From contig JAKIUC010000049.1 in NCBI GenBank assembly GCA_021647785.1, positions 1 through 33,742 on the forward strand: DNA of 33,742 bases. The letters run 5' to 3'. The stretch comes from Melioribacteraceae bacterium. Lineage in GTDB: Bacteria > Bacteroidota > Ignavibacteria > Ignavibacteriales > Melioribacteraceae. The notes under the pieces are model-generated. The model searched no databases and was not told the origin of the DNA. It saw only the letters and a program-made list of their open reading frames with translations. Shown in pieces: positions 1 to 6,220 of this stretch (position 1 is its first letter; each line of letters begins with the position of its first letter). The position numbers and the translations under genes are program-made.

Positions 1-77
1 CTTTATTGCAGTTCAATTACTTCGCCAGCCTGAGTAGTATGTTTACAGTTACAAGTGGGCTATTCATTTCACCTAAT

Positions 78-182
78 TTAGGGGGTGGAATAAAATAACT
101 CGGCGAATTAAAAGTTGTATAGTTAACAAAAACAATAAGTTAGAAATTCTAAATCAAGGACTTATTCTATTCCACCCCCTTA
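78..182 (-). repeat. MITE-like element copy 1 with terminal inverted repeats
   Basis: The ends form an inverted repeat of about 21 bp (19 of 21 pairs match) whose core is GGGGGTGGAATA. There is no coding capacity. Read on the minus strand the whole element aligns with the element at 1598-1763: about 40/50 identities from the left end and about 33/40 further in. The two are therefore homologous copies in opposite orientation, not two unrelated hairpins. The right end lies 4 bp from the stop of the toxin gene. It could be a non-autonomous transposable element; no transposase is present in the window. Confidence 0.75.
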
Positions 183-186
183 GTAT

Positions 187-480
187 TTATGATATATCTT
201 TATCACTTAGCAATCTGTGTCCTTCAAAAATGGTCAATATTTCTATTTTGTTTTTATTGATTAAATATACAATTCTAAAATTTTTATACAAAAGTTCCCT
301 AATATTTGTTTGTGAAAATTCGGGTACAACTCTCCCTCTTGTTGGAAATTCAGCAAGTGTTTCAGCCATATTTATTAACTCATCCACAAAATCGATAGCA
401 ATTGAAGGATTATCAGCAGCAATAAACTCCTCAATTTGCAAAAGTTCCTTTTTTGCATTTTGAGTCCAAAAGATTTTCAC
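187..480 (-). CDS. ParE/RelE-family toxin of a toxin-antitoxin pair
   Basis: This 97-residue protein has the ParE/RelE fold signature. It starts with an N-terminal WTQNAKKELLQIEEFIA helix, has a central FPTRGRVVPE segment, and ends in the strand-rich ELLYKNFRIVYLI...EILTIFEGHR, with a conserved Arg and a terminal His-Arg. Members either poison gyrase (ParE) or cleave mRNA on the ribosome (RelE); the sequence is closer to ParE, and the biochemical target is inferred. The start is a GTG that overlaps the antitoxin stop by 4 bp, so the two genes are translationally coupled. The gene ends against the copy-1 repeat element. Full length for the family and apparently intact. Confidence 0.9.
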   Translation of the reverse strand: MKIFWTQNAKKELLQIEEFIAADNPSIAIDFVDELINMAETLAEFPTRGRVVPEFSQTNIRELLYKNFRIVYLINKNKIEILTIFEGHRLLSDKDIS

Positions 481-767
481 TTATCTCTTCCAGCTCTTGC
501 TTTAGTTAGCACATTCCTTAACTGCGAAGTTGACAAAACATAACCCTTTTCAGAATCTTTTAATCCTTCAGAAAGAGATGAAAGAAAATCATTAGTATAA
601 TTCAGTCGGTCAAACTCGCTCGGTGAAATTAAAACGCCGGCTGGTTTTCCGTTTTGTGTAATAATTAAAGAGTTTCGTTTTGTGTTTATCTCAGTAAGAT
701 ATTTAGCTAAATCCGTTTTGAATTTACCTACTGGAATAATATCGTTTGCTATTGAAATAGAATTCAT
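477..767 (-). CDS. Phd/YefM-family antitoxin
   Basis: This 96-residue protein resembles Phd/YefM antitoxins. Its N-terminal half (DIIPVGKFKTDLAKYLTEI, then SLIITQNGKPAGVLISPSEF) is the usual DNA-binding and dimerisation fold, and the C-terminal half should be the tail that wraps and neutralises the toxin. The ATG is preceded by an AAGGTG ribosome site. It is first in the operon, the usual antitoxin-toxin order, and probably represses its own promoter, although I see no clear operator palindrome in the roughly 60 bp upstream. Confident family call. Confidence 0.9.
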   Translation of the reverse strand: MNSISIANDIIPVGKFKTDLAKYLTEINTKRNSLIITQNGKPAGVLISPSEFDRLNYTNDFLSSLSEGLKDSEKGYVLSTSQLRNVLTKARAGRDK

Positions 768-1018
768 ACAACACCTTATTTTGTCTATATTACAACCTTA
801 ATTTAGCTCTATATTTGGTGTTAGTCAATCTGTTATAAATAATTTATGCTTAGTTCTCCTAAAAGGATGCCCTTGGCATAATTATTACAGCATTATCAAT
901 TTGTGTAAAACCACGCAGATTGACCGCTTCACTAATCAATCTACATTACAATATGTTGCATAGATTGACTTGTGCTGGGCATTTTAGTTGCTATCAATTT
1001 TGCACAAAATTAATTTCT

Positions 1019-1038
1019 AGACTATAACCAATTGCTTT
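1019..1038. repeat. 20-bp direct repeat, copy 1
   Basis: The sequence agactataaccaattgcttt occurs here and again, without mismatch, at 1552-1571. The flanks differ on both sides. The two copies bracket 513 bp that contain most of the other repeats, as expected for a target duplication or a recombination scar. Confidence 0.8.
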
Positions 1039-1164
1039 CTTGCTTTCCGCACTTTTTTGAAATACTTTTATTTTGGATCAAAAAGCTAGATAATTTAGAA
1101 ATATGGGTGTTGCAAGACTATTTTTTTCATTTGTTTATCCGCAAATTAAAAAAATGGGTATGTA

Positions 1165-1268
1165 GCATTTCAGTTCGATAAACTTATTTCGACAAGCATC
1201 TCAATACACCGCATTTCGATAAACTCAATACAGCGCATTTCGACAAACATAGCTTCTCAATACACCGC
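1165..1268. repeat. Degenerate array of CATTTCGA / CAATACACCGC units
   Basis: Units of the form gcatttcga(t/c)aaac...caatacaccgc recur about three times with variable spacing, interleaved with CGACAAGC. The CATTTCGAC core is shared with the REP-like pair at 23518-23596, so this is probably a degraded cluster of the same genome-wide extragenic repeat. Confidence 0.6.
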
Positions 1269-1301
1269 TGTGCAAGGATTTATTGAGTATTATCATAATT
1301 T

Positions 1302-1369
1302 CGTACCTACGGTACTATTGTTTTTTCATTTATTGCTATGACAAAAAAGATACAAGTACCGTAGGTACG
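1302..1369. repeat. 15-bp perfect inverted repeat
   Basis: CGTACCTACGGTACT (1302-1316) and its exact reverse complement (1355-1369) enclose a 38-bp loop. It has no poly-T tail at the stem base and no neighbouring gene, so it is not an obvious terminator; an extragenic repeat is more likely. Confidence 0.7.
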
Positions 1370-1390
1370 TCATTTGTTGCTGAGCCTGGT

Positions 1391-1457
1391 CGAAGTATGG
1401 TAACAAATCAAAAAACTAATAAACAAAACCCCATCGGGGTGAAAGTATGGTAAAAAA
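1391..1457. repeat. REP-like element with CCCCATCGGGG palindrome
   Basis: Two near copies of GAA(A)GTATGGTAA (1391 and 1441) flank a short palindrome CCCCATCGGGG at 1429-1439, preceded by GAGCCTGGTCGAAG. Motifs of this sort are common extragenic repeats in Bacteroidota genomes. No gene function is implied. Confidence 0.5.
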
Positions 1458-1551
1458 ATAAAAACCAAAAGTACCATACAGATGACATACAAACTGAGTA
1501 GTACCAAATTATTTTGAAAAATCACCTGGGTGTTGCAAAAATGAAAACAGG

Positions 1552-1571
1552 AGACTATAACCAATTGCTTT
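1552..1571. repeat. 20-bp direct repeat, copy 2
   Basis: Exact second copy of the repeat at 1019-1038, ending 26 bp before the copy-2 MITE-like element. Confidence 0.8.
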
Positions 1572-1597
1572 TACATAATTCTCTATAGTTGAAAGTT

Positions 1598-1763
1598 TAG
1601 GGGGTGGAATAAAACAAGTCATTGATCTTAAATTGCTAACTTGTTACCACAGTGCGGTACAGGGCATACGCAGAACTGTACAGGTGTTTTTATTGATTGT
1701 ACAACTTGTAAATCGTCGAGTTATTACACGCTCTTTGCGGTACATGATTATTCCACCCCCTAA
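1598..1763 (+). repeat. MITE-like element copy 2 with terminal inverted repeats
   Basis: Perfect 16-bp terminal inverted repeats (TTAGGGGGTGGAATAA) bound this 166-bp element. It equals the 105-bp copy at 78-182 plus two internal insertions of roughly 40 and 22 bp, each of which carries TGCGGTACA. It is oriented opposite to copy 1, so the pair brackets the toxin-antitoxin operon like a composite mobile unit. It sits 13 bp beyond the stop of the next gene. TA dinucleotides flank both ends, but a target duplication cannot be proven from one sequence. Confidence 0.75.
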
Positions 1764-1776
1764 GAGAAAACAACTT

Positions 1777-1980
1777 TTATTTTTTCCCTTTTTTCAAATC
1801 TTTTACTATTTCCTTAACGGACATTTTACCAAACACTTCCTTTCTTTCCTCTGTGTAGTTTCCATATCCAGTAGTAAACTGATTGAAAAAACGAATAGTG
1901 TTCTCAATACCAAACTCTTTCGTTAAAATATGAATAGCCTTTGTTGTAATTTCATTTAATGGTTTTGTTTGAGTTATCAT
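1777..1980 (-). CDS. Small putative antitoxin partner of the PIN protein
   Basis: This 67-residue protein has the sequence ITTKAIHILTKEFGIENTIRF followed by a conserved FFNQFTTGYGNYTEER block and a Lys-rich C-terminus. Small proteins with a similar F(I/L)NQF-TTGYGNYT block sit next to PIN-domain genes in cyanobacteria and other bacteria as I recall them, so it is probably the antitoxin of the adjacent PIN protein; this is inference, not a named family. Its ATG overlaps the stop of the upstream PIN gene by 4 bp (ATGA), indicating coupling. The order is toxin first, antitoxin second. Its 3' end abuts the copy-2 repeat element. Confidence 0.7.
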   Translation of the reverse strand: MITQTKPLNEITTKAIHILTKEFGIENTIRFFNQFTTGYGNYTEERKEVFGKMSVKEIVKDLKKGKK

Positions 1981-2519
1981 AACTTTAACTCCTCTATCAG
2001 ATTTAGTGGGTTTCCCACTTTTATTTTTAAGTTTTTAATTAACAATAATTTTTTTAGAAATTTATCATCACAAGTACAAAAATAATTAGCTTTACCAATT
2101 TCGGCAGATGCAAAATGTAGTGCATCAATAGCCTTTATACCTTTTTGTTCTAGTTCAGTAGCTCTTTTCTCAATTTTATCAGAAATCTCAATATTTTTAT
2201 TAGCTAAATATAAATATTCGTAAGCGTATTCCTTTCGCGTAATATTAGATATTTTAGAAATTTCATAAATCAAAATATCAGAAGAAATTAATTCTATTTT
2301 ACTTAGTTCACACAAAGCAATAACTCCTAAAATTGCTTCTGCTTCTAACGCTATTCTAATTTGGTTTTTATCATCTAATGGTCTTTGTAATGCACAATTA
2401 TCTATATTAATTACAGCTTTATATCCTTGATAATAAGCATGAAAATGTGGTGGATTATGTTCCTTCGGAGAAAAATACATTCTAACAATAATTCCATAAA
2501 ACATTGATATTGTTGGCAT
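1977..2519 (-). CDS. Chimeric protein: DUF4160 N-terminus joined to a VapC-like PIN domain
   Basis: The protein is 180 residues from the ATG at 2519, which has a strong AAGGAG site 8-9 nt upstream; a TTG 45 nt further upstream is a weaker start. Residues 1-38 (MPTISMFYGIIVRMYFSP, then HNPPHFHAYYQGYKAVI) are the front half of a DUF4160 protein. From about residue 39 it becomes a PIN nuclease: IDNCALQRPLDDK, then IELISSDILIYEIS, KAIDALHFASAE and YFCTCDDKF. The four acidic PIN positions are all present (Asp40, Glu86, Asp132, Asp151 or Asp152). The front of the PIN domain, normally M-x-(I/V)-YLDxC, has been replaced by DUF4160 strand residues that still supply the first Asp. PIN proteins of this class are RNases in toxin-antitoxin pairs. 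Whether the chimera is active is unknown. Confidence 0.8.
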   Translation of the reverse strand: MPTISMFYGIIVRMYFSPKEHNPPHFHAYYQGYKAVINIDNCALQRPLDDKNQIRIALEAEAILGVIALCELSKIELISSDILIYEISKISNITRKEYAYEYLYLANKNIEISDKIEKRATELEQKGIKAIDALHFASAEIGKANYFCTCDDKFLKKLLLIKNLKIKVGNPLNLIEELKL

Positions 2520-2574
2520 TGTAATTTCTCCTTCTTCAGTAAGATAGTAATTAAAATATAGCAAACTATTTAAC

Positions 2575-2661
2575 TAAAAACTTAATAACTCGTCAAACCA
2601 CCTAATCCATATTATAATATTTATACTCGGCAAACCGGCAAATAAATTCGATGTTTTCAAA
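2575..2661 (-). pseudogene. Decayed 3' end of a second glf copy
   Basis: Translated on the minus strand this gives ENIEFICRFAEYKYYNMD, stop, VV, stop, RVIKFL. It matches the last residues of the intact UDP-galactopyranose mutase encoded at 3375-4457 (ENVEFIGRLAEYKYYNMDQV, then VGRVLKNV) almost throughout, with CAG-to-TAG-like and other nonsense changes. Only about 85 bp remain. It shows that a glf paralogue once lay here, before or during the arrival of the ATPase fragment that now separates the two. Confidence 0.85.
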
Positions 2662-2737
2662 TGTTAATGTATTCATTGTTTCAACTTTTTTTTTGGCTCA
2701 TAAAAACATACACTTTCTAAAATAATTAGTTTCATTA

Positions 2738-3262
2738 TCATTTCAAAAACCCAGCGAGAAAGAGTGGTCTTTTAATTCCATCAAATCTATCGCCGTCAGA
2801 AAATATTATCGATTTTTTCATATCAATACCTTTGAATTGTTGAATTCCTTTTCCTTTGCCGCCAACTTCAATAATATATTTTGTTCCATTATCATCAACA
2901 AGATAATTGGGCGTTTTTTTGCCTTTTTTTGTTTTAAGATAGTTAATTTTGTTTCCACTTATGTAGAAATGTATTTCATCAAGAAAAAAGACTTTGTATT
3001 GATAAAATTCATTTAAAGTTTTTACAAGTTCGTATAGGTTTTCTATATCAATAGAATCGATTGAAATGTAAATAGAATCTTTAGTGAGTGCAGATATTTG
3101 TTTAAATAGAACTGATTTACCAACTCCCCTTGCACCAATCAATCCAACAAAATGTTTTCCTGTGTCATTTAGTAGTTTATCAGCAATAAATCGTTTTTGA
3201 GAATACTTTCTATTCTTTTCAATTGCTTGCTTATGTAACTCTAATATTTTATTAATATTCAT
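2738..3262 (-). pseudogene. Internally deleted AAA_14/DUF4143-type ATPase
   Basis: The 174-residue frame keeps both ends of a protein normally about 380-420 residues long. Residues 37-98 hold the P-loop GARGVGKS (43-50) and the Walker B VFFLDEIH (91-98). Around residue 100 it jumps directly into the family's C-terminal region: YLKTKKGKKTPNYLVDD, IIEVGGKGKGIQQFKGID and KRPLFLAGFL, the DUF4143-like part. The rest of the AAA domain and the linker are missing, yet the frame is open, so the deletion was in frame. Intact members are ATPases of unclear cellular role that multiply in Bacteroidota and archaea. Almost certainly non-functional as an ATPase; a short expressed product cannot be excluded. 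Confidence 0.8.
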
Positions 3263-3278
3263 GGTTTTACAAATATGG

Positions 3279-3336
3279 TCATTTTGTCAAATCATTTTGC
3301 GAAATAACCGTCATTTTGTCAAATCATTTTACGAAA
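3279..3336. promoter_or_regulatory. Four tandem TCATTTTGYSAAA operator-like repeats
   Basis: Units lie at 3279-3291, 3292-3304, 3311-3323 and 3324-3336 (TCATTTTGTCAAA, TCATTTTGCGAAA, TCATTTTGTCAAA, TCATTTTACGAAA), paired with a 6-bp gap. They lie 17 bp upstream of the start of the deleted ATPase gene, where a promoter or operator would sit; on the minus strand the TTTGACA within units 1 and 3 resembles a -35 box. A role in autoregulating the ATPase gene is inferred. Confidence 0.55.
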
Positions 3337-3374
3337 TGATACAATAAGTCTTTTGGCTGCTGCAAAATTCTTAT

Positions 3375-4457
3375 TCACACATTCTTCAAAACTCTACCAA
3401 CAACCTGATCCATATTATAGTATTTATATTCTGCAAGACGCCCGATAAATTCTACATTTTCCAGTTTATCCGATTCCTTTTTATATTTGTTAAACAACAA
3501 ACTATTTTCATTATTTGGAATTGGGTAAAATGGGTCGCCATTCATTTGTGGAAATTCTTTACTGATAGTTGTTGAGTTTGCTTTCTGTCCGGTTAAATAT
3601 TTATGTTCTGTAATGCGTGTATATTTTTTTTTGCTGCTAACAAAATTGTAACTTGCTGCTTTAAGATGCTTTTCAACATTCAAATTTTCCCACTTAAATT
3701 TTATTGAGCGATATGGCAATTTTCCAAATTTGTAATCGAAGAAATAATCTATTGGTCCTGTGTAAATCATTTTATCAAATTGGATTTTGTTCACAATATC
3801 TTTGTAATCTATATTCAACAATATTTCAATATTTTTATGCTCTAACATTTTTTCAAACATTTTTGTGTAACCATCTTTTGGCATAAACTGGAATTTGTCT
3901 GTAAAATAGCGGTCATCCGTGTTTGTGCGTATTGGAATTCTTCCACAGACCGATGGCGAGAGTTTGCTTGGGTCTAACTCCCATTGTTTTTTCGTGTAAT
4001 GCTTAAAGAATTTTTCATATAAATCTTGCCCTACTTGGTTAACAATAATATCCTCTGAGTTAAGGATTGGATTTCTCTTTTCTCTAACGCTTTCGTAAAA
4101 CTCTTTTACTTCATTATCTGTTGTAAAATTCTTACTATATAATTTATTAATTGTTGTTCTATTTATTGGTATCGGATAGAGTTTGCCATTTAAGTTTGCC
4201 AACACTCTGTGTTCGTATTCTCTCCATTCTGTGAATTGTGAGAGATACTCAAATACTTCCTTATTATTTGTGTGGAGTATGTGCGGTCCATATTTATGGA
4301 TTAATATTCCATGCTCGTCTAATGCGTCATAAGCATTTCCTCCAATGTGGGAACGCTTTTCGACGAGTAGTATCTTTTTATTATGCTGCGATGCGAGTCG
4401 CTCGGCAGCAACAGATCCGGCAAAGCCAGTACCTATTATTAAGTAATCGTATTTCAT
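3375..4457 (-). CDS. glf: UDP-galactopyranose mutase
   Basis: The 360-residue flavoenzyme interconverts UDP-galactopyranose and UDP-galactofuranose, the Galf donor for surface polysaccharides. The N-terminus is a FAD Rossmann motif (IIGTGFAGSVAAERLA, then LLVEKRSHIGGNAYD). Family landmarks include HKYGPHILHTNNKEVFEYLS, YPIPINRTTI, FFKHYTKKQWELDPSKLSPSV, GRIPIRTNTDDRYF and the C-terminal EFIGRLAEYKYYNMDQVVGR. Length is normal. The ATG at 4457 gives the Rossmann strand its usual position; a TTG 27 nt upstream would add an atypical extension. It lies 73 bp downstream of the flippase gene, which suits a polysaccharide locus. A broken paralogue end lies at 2575-2661. Confidence 0.97.
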   Translation of the reverse strand: MKYDYLIIGTGFAGSVAAERLASQHNKKILLVEKRSHIGGNAYDALDEHGILIHKYGPHILHTNNKEVFEYLSQFTEWREYEHRVLANLNGKLYPIPINRTTINKLYSKNFTTDNEVKEFYESVREKRNPILNSEDIIVNQVGQDLYEKFFKHYTKKQWELDPSKLSPSVCGRIPIRTNTDDRYFTDKFQFMPKDGYTKMFEKMLEHKNIEILLNIDYKDIVNKIQFDKMIYTGPIDYFFDYKFGKLPYRSIKFKWENLNVEKHLKAASYNFVSSKKKYTRITEHKYLTGQKANSTTISKEFPQMNGDPFYPIPNNENSLLFNKYKKESDKLENVEFIGRLAEYKYYNMDQVVGRVLKNV

Positions 4458-4466
4458 AATAATTTT

Positions 4467-4494
4467 GAAACCGCTAAGTCGCAAAGTCGGAAAG
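4467..4494. repeat. CGCTAAGTCGCAAAGTCGG-type short repeat
   Basis: The glf/flippase gap contains gaaaccgctaagtcgcaaag and tcggaaag, a run with an approximately 9-bp period (ctaagtcg / caaagtcgg / aaag). Similar strings recur between genes of many environmental genomes. It has no obvious gene function. Confidence 0.4.
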
Positions 4495-4530
4495 AATTTT
4501 TAGTTATAACAATCTCAAATATCTGCATTC

Positions 4531-5769
4531 CTATTTCCCTTGTATCGTTATACTTTTAAAATGTTTGTTAAAAAGAATAAGCACACCAACAAAAACTACA
4601 ACTTCGGAAAGAAGCGTTGCAAGTGCAGCACCGTTGTACGAGTATTCTGGAATCAGAATTATATTCAAAATAATATTTGCAATAGCACCAAACGTAATTG
4701 CAATTGAATATGCTTTCTGTTTTCCCCATACTGTTAGAGGGTTTCCAAAATACACATTTACTGAAATAACTAATAAATTTAGTGCAAGTATCATCAAAGG
4801 AATTACAGCATTTGTATATTCAATTCCAAAAATTATTTCTATAGAATATTTAGCTGTAAAAAAAACAAAAGTAGAGATTATAATTCCAGCACCAAACATC
4901 ATTATGCCATATTTTTTCAGAGTCTCTTTAAGTTTTACAGAATCTTTGATTTTTGAGAGTGCTGGAAGAAATATTTTAACTATTACTCCAAGTGGAATGA
5001 GTCCTATCAAAAATATTTTGTACGAAGTATTATATATCCCAACTTCTGCTTGAGTTTTCATATTCCCAAGCATTACCATATCAAGATTATAATAGATTGA
5101 AATCATAAATGATGATATGATAAGAGGAAATGATTCAGAGAAAAGAGCTTTTAAAAATTTTCTATCAATTAGCCATTTAAAACTTTCAAAGTATTTATGA
5201 TATATTTTAAGAAGCCAAATGTTCATAATAAAATTAGCAAATACCGAAATTCCCACAACCCACAATACATCCGAAATAGTTTTTACAAAAAATAAAACCA
5301 GCACTAATATTATTATATTTTTTGCAACTACTTTTATAGAAAGATATTTAATCTTTTCAGTTGCTTGGAATACAAACTCTGTTGTAAATGCTTGAACAAA
5401 TAAGTTTACCCCTGTAATAAGTAGAGCAAATTTGATTATCAGGGTTTCATTGAGAAGAAATATAATTAGTGTTAGAAAAAGAAAAATTAGACTTGCTAAT
5501 AAAATCCGAAATGAAATAATATTATTTACATATTTTGAAATAATACTTTTGTTATTGGCAATTTTCTTTACACTTATTATATCAAATCCAAAATCGATAA
5601 AGAGTAGAAAATATGAAACAAATGCGGTTGTGTAACCAAGTATTCCAAATCCCTCAGGGCTAATAACACGTGCAAGATAAATAGTAGTAATAAAGGCGAT
5701 ACCTTTACTAAGCAGCTCACCGCCAGATAGTGAAATGAAATTTGTTAATATGGTTTTCCAGTTTTGCAA
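4531..5769 (-). CDS. Wzx-type polysaccharide/O-antigen flippase
   Basis: This 412-residue polytopic membrane protein has about 12-14 hydrophobic helices and belongs to the MATE/MVF-like polysaccharide transporters. Family cues are GGELLSKGIAFITTIYLARVISPEGFGILGY near the N-terminus and a long run of alternating hydrophobic segments to the end. It would flip undecaprenyl-linked sugar units across the inner membrane, matching the neighbouring glf. The start is probably a TTG at 5769, because an in-frame stop lies just upstream and no ATG precedes the conserved helix; the ribosome site is weak. Identity as a flippase is good; the specific substrate cannot be told. Confidence 0.88.
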   Translation of the reverse strand: MQNWKTILTNFISLSGGELLSKGIAFITTIYLARVISPEGFGILGYTTAFVSYFLLFIDFGFDIISVKKIANNKSIISKYVNNIISFRILLASLIFLFLTLIIFLLNETLIIKFALLITGVNLFVQAFTTEFVFQATEKIKYLSIKVVAKNIIILVLVLFFVKTISDVLWVVGISVFANFIMNIWLLKIYHKYFESFKWLIDRKFLKALFSESFPLIISSFMISIYYNLDMVMLGNMKTQAEVGIYNTSYKIFLIGLIPLGVIVKIFLPALSKIKDSVKLKETLKKYGIMMFGAGIIISTFVFFTAKYSIEIIFGIEYTNAVIPLMILALNLLVISVNVYFGNPLTVWGKQKAYSIAITFGAIANIILNIILIPEYSYNGAALATLLSEVVVFVGVLILFNKHFKSITIQGK

Positions 5770-5819
5770 ATATTAGCTGCTCATTAAGTGGTTCGTTGTG
5801 TGTAATTTATGAATTGTCA

Positions 5820-6122
5820 TTACTCAAAAGGGGATGTTAAAAAATTGCTTTTTAACCAGATTTCAAAAACTGGGTCTAACAACTCAAAACCTTCCTCTGT
5901 TTTATTTATCATATCTTTATTTAATAAAACAGTTTTATTTTTCTTTTTTTGAATATCATTAAATACTTTTGCTACAAGGGATGATTTTCCCCAACGCCGA
6001 GGGGATATAATCATTGTATTAATTCCACTAATTAAATTGGATGTTAATTTTGCACTATCTTTTTCTCTGTTAGTGAAAGACTTTGTGCTTACAACACTTC
6101 CGTAAATAAATGGTGAATTCAT
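5820..6122 (-). pseudogene. Internally deleted archaeal-type (PF01637-like) ATPase
   Basis: From the ATG at 6122 the frame encodes about 100 residues: NSPFIYGSVVSTKSFTNRE and the P-loop region MIISPRRWGKSSLVAKVF, then after about residue 60 it jumps to KDMINKTEEGFELLDPVFEIWLKSNF, the extreme C-terminus of the same family. Intact members run to about 370-400 residues, so the core with Walker B and sensor motifs is gone although the frame stays open. It is a different ATPase family from the remnant at 2738-3262, yet it shows the same damage pattern and also sits behind tandem repeats. A GTG start at 6152 would lie inside those repeats and is less likely. Confidence 0.75.
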
Positions 6123-6147
6123 TTTTCCAACACTCCGTTTACACCGT

Positions 6148-6177
6148 ACCACTTAGTACCGTACTACTTAGTACCGT
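6148..6177. promoter_or_regulatory. Two tandem 15-bp operator-like repeats
   Basis: ACCACTTAGTACCGT (6148-6162) is followed immediately by ACTACTTAGTACCGT (6163-6177), and a weaker third unit may lie at 6133-6147. Across the second unit GTACTA-AG-TAGTAC is an interrupted palindrome on the minus strand. The array starts 26 bp upstream of the remnant ATPase ATG, where an operator would lie. Function is inferred from position and symmetry only. Confidence 0.5.
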
Positions 6178-6220
6178 TTTCTAAAGGCAATGCTTTCTTC
6201 AATAATATGCAATTATGTTC

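Larger units (their letters stand above)
768..1597. other. Gene-free stretch rich in short repeats
   Basis: About 830 bp contain no convincing gene. Several repeat layers are visible. AGATTGA occurs four times in alternating orientation at 824-968, including a 9-bp inverted repeat (824-832/916-924) and an 8-bp hairpin (936-943/961-968). A 20-bp direct repeat lies at 1019 and 1552, a degenerate CATTTCGA array at 1165-1268, and a 15-bp inverted repeat at 1302/1355. A palindromic CCCCATCGGGG sits at 1429-1439 beside two GAAGTATGGTAA copies. The stretch looks like accumulated extragenic repeat debris between two mobile-element copies. Confidence 0.7.

Noticed and set aside
1-77. Possible gene tail on the minus strand at the window edge
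   Set aside because: A frame ending QAGEVIELQ and a stop is visible but is only about 17 codons long and bounded by a stop codon on its 5' side; no support for a gene.
1370-1564. 64-residue minus-strand frame
   Set aside because: It lies entirely in repeat-rich non-coding DNA, has no ribosome site and no protein-like composition.
78-1763. Integron cassette reading of the two inverted-repeat elements
   Set aside because: They lie at the 3' ends of TA-type genes and contain TAACTT...GAGTTATT arms, as attC sites might. They lack a GTTRRRY core, have long terminal inverted repeats, and are in opposite orientations relative to the genes, so a MITE-like element fits better. No integrase is in the window.
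5820-6152. GTG start at 6152 for the second ATPase remnant
   Set aside because: It falls inside the tandem 15-bp repeats; the ATG at 6122 matches the family's usual start (NPFIYG-type).
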